64,000 nucleotides of DNA from Acidomonas methanolica (lineage in GTDB: Bacteria > Pseudomonadota > Alphaproteobacteria > Acetobacterales > Acetobacteraceae). Both the position numbers and the translations under genes were made by a program. The first letter of the stretch is position 1. Each line of letters begins with the position of its first letter. A model generated the notes under the pieces. That model was not told the DNA's origin and made no database searches. It saw nothing but the letters and a program-made list of their open reading frames with translations. This document shows, piece after piece, positions 8,700 to 14,367 of the stretch. The stretch is taken from assembly GCF_004346035.1 (NCBI RefSeq), contig NZ_SLZN01000016.1:1-64000 (forward strand), given 5' to 3'.

Positions 8700-9967
8700 T
8701 TCGAGTGCTCCCTGTTCTGTTCGGGCCTTTCGCGGTCTCTGCGATCGAATTCAGCGGCAGCCCGTCCCAACGCTGTTTGCGGCTTCAATGGAGGGGCATA
8801 GCGAGGAGGCAGCTTCTGGGACTGGGTGGCCTCGCCGTTCTTCAACCCCGCAACGTGTTTCCGAGCCGCCTCCTGACGCGAGGCGTCCAGGTCAGCCCGG
8901 CCGACGACATCCTCCCGGCACATCTTGAGCGCATCCCGCATCGTCTTGGAACAGAACGTCGATTCAGCGTGTTCGATCTTAACAAATGGGTATTCGAGCG
9001 ACCACGCTTTGCCCTCGACGACCCGCTCATGTTTTGGTTTCATATTGCGGTATCCCGCAAGTCGAATACCATGCCTCAAGCCGGAAATTTTGTGGTCACC
9101 AGACTCTCTATTTATTTTCTGAAAGTAATGATGCAGGCCATGTCGGTCGAAACAGGAATCATCATTGCCTGTCTTGCCGATGATGCGGAACGGTTCTTTC
9201 GGGATGCGGAAGATAATCTGTCGGCTTTCCCACGATGTTTGCAACGCAAGACATGGCTTGTAACCGGCCTTGATCCATGACTGAACCGGAGATTCAGACT
9301 CTGTGTCGCCTCGGCGATTCCGAGCGTCATCGAGCATGACGTAGAAGCAATGCCGATCCATGGGCGTCATCAGCACATTCATGCCTTCGCCATTGCGTTG
9401 ACGCAACATACCGACGCAGTTCTGGATGTCTCTCGTGTTGAAGAATTTTTCGGTTTTTTCGCCGTTTTCCGTCCTTTTTCCGATCAGGTAACCGAACTTC
9501 CCCTTGCGTTTTGCGGGTGATTCGCTTGTGTCGGATGACGCACTGGAGAGGTCGGATTCAGGCACGATCTCGACATCGGCGCCTTTCTGCGCGGCTTCGT
9601 CCGCTTCCTTGAACATCAAAGTAATGCGGGCTTCAGAACAACCCAGCGCATCCATCTGCCGTTTCACGAGTTTGTTGATGACGACTTCAGACTCAAACAA
9701 TTCGCGCTCGACCTGTCGGATTCCGACATTCCGTTCGTGCGTCTGGTCGTCTCTGAATGTCTCGTGAAGCCATGCGATCGCCTCGTGATATTCGCATTTC
9801 CTGGCGAATTTTACTGCATCGATCGAGTTCTCGGACGGTCTCAGATCGCCGACACGTTTGGGCAACGGATCGTCAACAGACATGGCGCCCGACGCGATCA
9901 GGGCCGCATGGACGCCGGCGGGGTCGAGCCGGCGGAGGCGCGTGACTTCTTCTTTTGACAGTTCCAT
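8690..9967 (-). CDS. RepB-family (AEP-type) DNA primase-like protein
   Basis: A 425-residue protein. Three features match the RepB/archaeo-eukaryotic primase fold of plasmids and satellites: a hydrophobic strand ending in an acidic pair (YVMLDDA, about residue 206), the ALQTSWESRQIIFR strand in place of the usual SSPGxYQ segment, and HGIRLAGYRNMKPKH near 300, equivalent to the H-x-x-RLPGFxNRK signature. A strong Shine-Dalgarno (AAGGAGG) precedes the ATG at 9967. It probably primes replication of the left element together with the DUF927 helicase-like protein encoded at 14368-17031. The assignment is by motif pattern only. Confidence 0.62.
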   Translation of the reverse strand: MELSKEEVTRLRRLDPAGVHAALIASGAMSVDDPLPKRVGDLRPSENSIDAVKFARKCEYHEAIAWLHETFRDDQTHERNVGIRQVERELFESEVVINKLVKRQMDALGCSEARITLMFKEADEAAQKGADVEIVPESDLSSASSDTSESPAKRKGKFGYLIGKRTENGEKTEKFFNTRDIQNCVGMLRQRNGEGMNVLMTPMDRHCFYVMLDDARNRRGDTESESPVQSWIKAGYKPCLALQTSWESRQIIFRIPKEPFRIIGKTGNDDSCFDRHGLHHYFQKINRESGDHKISGLRHGIRLAGYRNMKPKHERVVEGKAWSLEYPFVKIEHAESTFCSKTMRDALKMCREDVVGRADLDASRQEAARKHVAGLKNGEATQSQKLPPRYAPPLKPQTALGRAAAEFDRRDRERPEQNREHSKCR

Positions 9968-10015
9968 GGCGGGCCTCCTTCCGGGCGGGCATCTATGCTT
10001 TGATTATAGCATCCA

Positions 10016-10342
10016 TCACGCCTGGAGCCGGGCGCGGACGGCGGCGATGACGGAAGGAGCATGCTCAGAGTAGTCGGATGACCAACAGTCGTACCGAGCA
10101 TCGTAACGAACAGAAGGCAGATCATAGAAGTCGATACCGACAAGAGATTCCGTCCGTCCGTTGAAGATAATCCTGTAATTATACCAGTATTCGACTTCAT
10201 CCGGTTCGTATTGCCGGACTTCGCGGTCGCGATCGTCCGGGTCATCGTGCCATGACCGCGTCGGCTGGGGTGCTTGCTTCTTCACGACCATGCCTCCGGC
10301 GGCGATGAGGCGATCGATCAGGGCGGTGTTGAGTTTGGTCAT
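10016..10342 (-). CDS. Hypothetical small acidic protein
   Basis: A 108-residue protein starting at MTKLNTALID. It has a short N-terminal helix and a Tyr/Asp-rich middle (about residues 45-75, including VEYWYNYR). The upstream codons in the same frame look non-coding, so the ATG at 10342 is preferred. Family and function unknown. It lies between an XRE regulator and the primase gene in the leftward module and is probably part of the same transcript. Confidence 0.55.
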   Translation of the reverse strand: MTKLNTALIDRLIAAGGMVVKKQAPQPTRSWHDDPDDRDREVRQYEPDEVEYWYNYRIIFNGRTESLVGIDFYDLPSVRYDARYDCWSSDYSEHAPSVIAAVRARLQA

Positions 10343-10382
10343 TGTCTTAATCCTGTGCTGTCTGTTTGCGGAATCGTTCTGG

Positions 10383-10670
10383 CTATTCCGCCGGAATCGC
10401 CGGCCGGGTGGAGATGATCTTGCGGCGCAGGGCAACCGCATCGCTGATCAGATCATCCAGCCCGCGCAGCAGGCTTTGCTCGCAGACGACCTCGCTCTGG
10501 TTCGTGCTGATCATGAAGAGGTCATAGAGACCGCGCGGCATCAGGCATGTGCCGGCTTCCCAACGCGCCCATGTCACAAGTGAGACGGACACGATCTTCG
10601 CGGCCTCAGTCTGCGTCAGGCCAGATGCTGCGCGGGCTGAACGGATCATTTCAGGCTTCGGGTTTTTCAT
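10383..10670 (-). CDS. XRE-like helix-turn-helix protein
   Basis: A 95-residue protein with an N-terminal Cro/CI-type helix-turn-helix (about residues 8-40; ARAASGLTQTEAAKIVSVSL, then TWARWEAG). The W-x-RWEAG-x-x-x-MP pattern is shared with the small regulator at 12450-12683, so the two are paralogues. The start at MKNPKPEM is chosen because the domain follows directly. It probably regulates the left element. A strong hairpin terminator of the preceding gene lies just upstream. Confidence 0.7.
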   Translation of the reverse strand: MKNPKPEMIRSARAASGLTQTEAAKIVSVSLVTWARWEAGTCLMPRGLYDLFMISTNQSEVVCEQSLLRGLDDLISDAVALRRKIISTRPAIPAE

Positions 10671-10725
10671 TGCTTTTACTCTCTCGCTTCGATACAAGAG
10701 TTCTATCGATGCGCCCCCAGGGGAC

Positions 10726-10756
10726 GTGACCGCCGGATTTGCCGTCCGGCGGTCAC
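10726..10756 (-). terminator. Hairpin terminator after the duplicated-domain gene
   Basis: Twelve perfectly paired bases, GTGACCGCCGGA and TCCGGCGGTCAC, flank a seven-base loop 8 bp beyond the stop of the leftward gene ending at 10764. There is no long T run, so termination strength is uncertain. Confidence 0.6.
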
Positions 10757-10763
10757 ATGCTTT

Positions 10764-11450
10764 TTAAGCTGCTTTTGCGCGGCGAGCGGCACGGGCCTTT
10801 TCAGCGCGACGCGCCCTGAATATCGCAGTGCGGGCATCCTCAGCGAGAAAACGAACTTGCAGACTGTGCGCGCTCACGAGGGCCTTTTTTCGGTCTCTGT
10901 AAACGGAGACCTCCGCATGAATCTTAACGAAATTGCCCTGCTGCTCTCCGTTGAAATCTCCGTCCGTCGTTTCGACGATCAGGAGCTTTGATGTGAGTTC
11001 AGTCCATTTTTCGCTCGCCGCTTTTTCGAAGATCGTCAAGTAGTTCCCGTTCGACAAGCGATACTTGTCACGGTCAAGCATGAAATCGAGAAGCGCTTCA
11101 AGTTCCTCGATTTTGCGCGTAAAATTAGCATTTTTGCTTTTTTTCCAGACGATAGAATGGACTTCAGCATGAATCTGAATGACGTTCTCGCCATCTTTTT
11201 TATGAAAATAACCGTCCGTCGTCTCGATCAGATACGCACGTTGATGCTGCCCGCGTTGCACCTTGCCGTTATGCTCCCCAACAACACCGCCGAAAGGCTG
11301 GGAAACGGCGATCGTCAGATAATTACCGTTCAGCAAACGACACTCGTTAAGAAGCCGGCGGCTACGGGTGTATCCGTTCAGATTTGCCCGGAGTTCAAGA
11401 ACGTCTGCGGTAACGAAAACGGGTTTCGCTGATTTGATATTCTTAGACAT
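10764..11450 (-). CDS. Hypothetical protein with internally duplicated domain
   Basis: A 228-residue protein containing two copies of the same unit. Copy 1 is about residues 38-102 and copy 2 about 131-187. Each runs from LxNGNYLTI through a middle segment to (I/V)ETTDGxF, then V-x-IHAEV. The protein ends in a very basic Arg/Ala-rich tail. I do not recognise the family; alternating hydrophobic patterns suggest beta-rich domains. The promoter at 11553-11581 and the terminator at 10726-10756 make it a single-gene transcript, which suggests a regulatory or interference role separate from the replication operon. Confidence 0.6.
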   Translation of the reverse strand: MSKNIKSAKPVFVTADVLELRANLNGYTRSRRLLNECRLLNGNYLTIAVSQPFGGVVGEHNGKVQRGQHQRAYLIETTDGYFHKKDGENVIQIHAEVHSIVWKKSKNANFTRKIEELEALLDFMLDRDKYRLSNGNYLTIFEKAASEKWTELTSKLLIVETTDGDFNGEQQGNFVKIHAEVSVYRDRKKALVSAHSLQVRFLAEDARTAIFRARRAEKARAARRAKAA

Positions 11451-11552
11451 GGTTATCTCGCTTTAGAAAAGGCGAGCGGTATCGATGCGCCGCGCCTGTT
11501 ACTCCATCCGGTTTGCCGCCGGGCCAGGTGCGTTTCTCACTCTGACAATACT

Positions 11553-11581
11553 TATATAGCAGTGTGAGGTATAAAAATCAA
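11553..11581 (-). promoter_or_regulatory. Sigma-70-type promoter for the duplicated-domain gene
   Basis: On the minus strand TTGATT and TATATA are separated by exactly 17 bp, about 100 bp before the ATG at 11450. CTCAC/GTGAG half-sites flank the -10 box and could bind a repressor. Confidence 0.6.
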
Positions 11582-11601
11582 GAAAAACACTAGGAAAACA
11601 C

Positions 11602-11630
11602 TTGACATTTCAGAACATCGTGAATTTATG
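11602..11630 (+). promoter_or_regulatory. Candidate rightward promoter for a small RNA
   Basis: A perfect -35 box TTGACA (11602-11607) is followed after 17 bp by TTTATG, a weak -10. No protein-coding gene follows, but an intrinsic terminator lies about 70 bp downstream. Confidence 0.4.
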
Positions 11631-11636
11631 AAGTAA

Positions 11637-11703
11637 ACGATGGGGCGAAAAACACCCTTAATACATGCCTAGAGGGCCACCAGATCGACGATTTGGCTTT
11701 TTT
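11637..11703 (+). ncRNA. Candidate ~65-nt small RNA
   Basis: The interval between a TTGACA-type promoter and a clear intrinsic terminator is about 65 nt, contains no plausible reading frame, and lies in the otherwise empty 11451-11785 gap of the satellite-like element. Phage P4 controls immunity by a short RNA from a comparable position, so a regulatory RNA is plausible. Expression is inferred only from the flanking signals. Confidence 0.35.
11680..11703 (+). terminator. Intrinsic terminator
   Basis: The stem CCAGATC/GATTTGG (one G-U pair) closes on a three-base loop and is followed by C and six T residues, a textbook rho-independent terminator reading rightward. Confidence 0.65.
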
Positions 11704-11785
11704 GCGTCTTGGGCGACTTTTGAGCAAAAACGCCGAATAGTGGCCTTCTGTAGAGAGGTCGGGTTATAGGATCACGTTTTTGTGA

Positions 11786-12166
11786 TTACTCTGCGGCGAT
11801 GGGAAGGGGCGCTTCAGCCGGATCGGAAGCCATCGCAGCAGCCTCGCGCCTGGCCTGAGCCTCGGCCTCGCGTTTCTGAACCAGTTCGAAGAACGCCCGG
11901 CCAGTCATGATCATGTTCGCCATGATCTGGCCCTTGCGGGTTTCCATTTCGATTTCGTCGCGGCTTCGGGTGTCCACTTCCATCCTGGCGCCGGACGGCC
12001 AGATCAGGTGGCCGTCGGAATACGCCAGACGGTCGCGGGTGGCCAGGTCGATGATGATGTTGGCCGTGGCGTTGATGACGATGTCGCGGGTGACGGCTGG
12101 GGTGGTTTCGCCGGATGGGTCGATGCCGTCGCCGACGACTGTGAGTTTTGCGAAGGACATGGCCAT
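11786..12166 (-). CDS. Hypothetical protein
   Basis: A 126-residue protein starting MAMSFAKLTVVG. The ATG at 12166 overlaps the stop of the upstream gene (ATGA), which fixes the start; a second ATG lies two codons later. The middle (residues about 35-75) is strand-rich and the C-terminus is a charged helix (FFELVQKREAEAQARREAAA). No family recognised. It is the last gene of the leftward group that begins at 13251. Confidence 0.55.
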   Translation of the reverse strand: MAMSFAKLTVVGDGIDPSGETTPAVTRDIVINATANIIIDLATRDRLAYSDGHLIWPSGARMEVDTRSRDEIEMETRKGQIMANMIMTGRAFFELVQKREAEAQARREAAAMASDPAEAPLPIAAE

Positions 12167-12453
12167 CACTCCATTCCGGCGGCTTCGGCGGGCATCAGCG
12201 AGCGCAGATACCGGGCGATTCTGGTGTTCGCTTTTGTGTCGATCAGGACATCGTCGATCTCGACCTCGGCAATCCCGTCCGGACGGCGCCAGACGCGGAT
12301 TTCGTGCGCGTCGCGTCGCATGATCAGCATGCTGCCGGCCCAGCCGGAGGCCCAGAGCGAGGGGGTGGTGCATATCTGCCAGCCCTGGCGCATGAATGTT
12401 TCAAGATCGCGGACAGCGTCGCGTTCGATAATATCGGAAATGCTGAACATCAC
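12166..12453 (-). CDS. Hypothetical protein
   Basis: A 95-residue protein of alternating strands and short helices. Its start overlaps the end of the upstream XRE-like gene, and its stop overlaps the next start, both as ATGA, so all three are translationally coupled. No domain recognised, and no signal peptide or membrane segment seen. Confidence 0.55.
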   Translation of the reverse strand: MMFSISDIIERDAVRDLETFMRQGWQICTTPSLWASGWAGSMLIMRRDAHEIRVWRRPDGIAEVEIDDVLIDTKANTRIARYLRSLMPAEAAGME

Positions 12454-12683
12454 GATGCACTCCCCGATGTGGGGGGAGCGGTGCGGCTCGACTGAATATT
12501 AAACAAAGCCCAGGTCGCGAGCGGCATGCGGTGGACGCCCGCTTCCCAGCGGCGCCAGGTGCGAGGGGTCGTTCCGACCATCGCGGCGGCGAACGTCTGG
12601 TTGACGCCCGCCCGCTCACGAACAGACCTGATCTGATCCGGGGTTGGGCATTTACGTTGTGTGTAGCTGATTTTCCGTTGCAT
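12450..12683 (-). CDS. XRE-like helix-turn-helix protein
   Basis: A 77-residue regulator starting MQRKISYTQRK. The helix-turn-helix occupies about residues 15-50 (IRSVRERAGVNQTFAAAMVG, then TWRRWEAG). It is a paralogue of the protein at 10383-10670, sharing the W-x-RWEAG-x-x-x-MP core. Longer in-frame starts exist but run through the upstream hairpin terminator, so the inner ATG is preferred. It opens a coupled three-gene run and probably autoregulates it. Confidence 0.65.
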   Translation of the reverse strand: MQRKISYTQRKCPTPDQIRSVRERAGVNQTFAAAMVGTTPRTWRRWEAGVHRMPLATWALFNIQSSRTAPPTSGSAS

Positions 12684-12743
12684 TTCTGGGATGACCTCAC
12701 TATAAGAGGACTGCTGAATAAGAGGCTCTCTGAGCATCTGATG

Positions 12744-12776
12744 GACACCCCCGAAGGCCATGCTTTCGGGGGTGTC
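12744..12776 (-). terminator. Hairpin between the 13251-start gene and the XRE-like gene
   Basis: Twelve paired bases, GACACCCCCGAA and TTCGGGGGTGTC, around a nine-base loop, 20 bp beyond the stop of the leftward gene ending at 12796. No T run follows. Confidence 0.55.
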
Positions 12777-12795
12777 TGTCGTCAGGGCCGCGAGG

Positions 12796-13251
12796 TTACG
12801 CCGCTGAAGGCGTCTCGTCCGCTTTCGCAGCCCGCTTGCGCGTCTTGCGTGGATTGGCCTTGGCCCATGCGATCGTCTGGTCGATCAGGCTCCGGACTTG
12901 ATTGTCATCAGCATTGCGGGCTTCAGCAAAATTCACGATCTGACGAATCTCGGTATCCAGGTAGTCCACGCCATAGACCTCGGCGACATGAGCGACTGTC
13001 CGCGCGGCTTTCATCTGGCTATAAGGCCAGGCACGGGACGGGCCACGGCAGCATCGGACGGCGCTGGTTCGTTCGTCGGCATACCAGCGCCCGGCGCTAT
13101 CGAAAGTGCCCGGAGGATGGGTCTTGCGGGCCTTGCGACGCATGTATTCAATCGCCGCCGCAACGCAGGCGTCGAAGGCTTCCTCTGTATAGTCCTCCTC
13201 AATCCCCGCAATCTTGTAAACGCGCGGATCGCCTTTGAAATCGGTATCCAT
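12796..13251 (-). CDS. Hypothetical protein
   Basis: A 151-residue, mainly helical protein with a basic C-terminal tail (KTRKRAAK). It has CC residues near position 68 but no evident zinc motif. No family recognised. It is the first gene after the promoter at 13361-13393, with a leader of about 100 nt, and is followed by a strong hairpin, so part of the transcription may stop after this gene. Being promoter-proximal in the satellite's leftward operon suggests an early or regulatory role; function unknown. Confidence 0.55.
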   Translation of the reverse strand: MDTDFKGDPRVYKIAGIEEDYTEEAFDACVAAAIEYMRRKARKTHPPGTFDSAGRWYADERTSAVRCCRGPSRAWPYSQMKAARTVAHVAEVYGVDYLDTEIRQIVNFAEARNADDNQVRSLIDQTIAWAKANPRKTRKRAAKADETPSAA

Positions 13252-13360
13252 TTTTTTACGTCCTCAGACCGCCTGGCTTACGACTGGGCAAGCAGGCTCA
13301 CTGGTTGATGTCAGTGCCAGAGAGAGGTCGTATCGCTGAATAAGAGACTCAATCTGACAC

Positions 13361-13393
13361 TATAGATATAGGACGTTTCGTCCTCATTGTCAA
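13361..13393 (-). promoter_or_regulatory. Strong leftward promoter with palindromic operator in the spacer
   Basis: On the minus strand a consensus TTGACA is separated by 17 bp from TATATC (with TATAGT overlapping downstream). The spacer contains the perfect dyad GGACG-AAA-CGTCC (13371-13383), ideally placed for a repressor to block RNA polymerase. It would drive the leftward genes from 13251 on. The two small XRE-like proteins are candidate repressors. Confidence 0.65.
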
Positions 13394-13764
13394 GAAATAT
13401 AAGAAAGAAAAACAATAAAAGGCATTATTTTTATTGTTGTAAATTCGATATATAGTTTGCTTGTGTCGGGATTGAGGATCGTTGTCTTTTCGTTTTGTTA
13501 GATTTACTTGTATTTGTGTGTTTACGACTTGGGTGCGGGCGTTTGGGACGGAGTGCGGGTATGGCGGGGGTGGGGGAGGTCAGCGGCGGGGCGTGGAAGG
13601 GAGGCAGATGGGGCGCGGTTGCCTGGAGACAGGGTCTTTACGAGGCAAGCTGAAGGGGGGGCGCGGGGGGGCTGGGTGAAGTGCCGCGCTCCGCCCGGCT
13701 GGGGTGGTTCGATTATGGATGGGCCTGAGACGGATGATGATGGCTCGAAGCACCTCCATGACTC
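13394..13764. other. Gap without a supported gene
   Basis: An AT-rich segment (13394-13470) gives way to strongly G-rich sequence (13540-13690). Open frames here lack family resemblance or ribosome-binding sites. Nothing further supported. Confidence 0.5.
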
Positions 13765-13858
13765 GTAACCGCAAGCGAGGCGGAGCCGAGCATGCCCCAC
13801 ACTCCGTTCGGAGGCCCCCTTCAGCATCCTCGAAACACTTCCGAAGAATTCCGAACCG
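13765..13858. repeat. Right copy of the ~95-bp direct repeat
   Basis: Matches 6909-7005 in the same orientation. It ends immediately before the iteron cluster. Confidence 0.65.
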
Positions 13859-13863
13859 CCCCT

Positions 13864-14212
13864 GTCCCTACATCTGTCCCTACTGTCCCTACATGTACCT
13901 ACATCGCTTTCCACCATGTAGGTACACCAAAAACGGCTGAATACCGCCACTTTCTCAGGGGGTGTACCTACGTACCTACATATTTTTCAAAATAGATATA
14001 TATACGCGAGCCTTTCTCCGATTAGCCTTGATCCCAAGGGGATTACAAAGCCTCATAGCCCCCTTCTTCTTATATACGTGTCTATTCCTCAAAATATGTA
14101 GGTACGTAGGTACACCCGCGTCTTTGTCTATCAATATCAATCACTTAACTGTCCCTACATGCCGCTTAAACGTAGGGACAGAGGTAGGGACACGGCTTCG
14201 GGATGTAGGGAC
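13864..14212. repeat. Iteron-like cluster, candidate replication origin
   Basis: Thirteen copies of the 8-mer GTMCCTAC occur in 350 bp on both strands. GTCCCTAC lies at 13864, 13876, 13885 and 14151, inverted as GTAGGGAC at 14172, 14184 and 14205. GTACCTAC lies at 13895, 13964 and 13972, inverted as GTAGGTAC at 13918, 14098 and 14106. The two tandem pairs (13964-13979 and 14098-14113) face each other across about 118 bp that include an AT-rich stretch (13980-14010). This two-sided layout next to a primase and a helicase gene is what an initiator-bound origin looks like. Irregular spacing rules out CRISPR. Confidence 0.65.
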
Positions 14213-14315
14213 ACTCTTCCTCTCGCTAGGCATTTCCAGCCGCTTCGCGCCTCGTTCCGCCGCCTGCCGCCCGCCGGCCGCCCCCTACCGCCCCGCCCTC
14301 CCGACCCAAATAGAA

Positions 14316-14345
14316 AGGGGATGCCCGCACGCGCCGGCATCCCCT
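14316..14345 (-). terminator. Terminator of the DUF927 gene
   Basis: Ten paired bases, AGGGGATGCC and GGCATCCCCT, around a ten-base loop, 23 bp past the leftward stop at 14368. On the minus strand it is followed by TTCTATTT, a weak T tract. Confidence 0.65.
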
Positions 14346-14367
14346 CTCCTCTTGTCCCGGTAAAGGC

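Noticed and set aside
13864-14212. CRISPR array
   Set aside because: Repeats are 8 bp, on both strands and unevenly spaced; no spacers of constant length.
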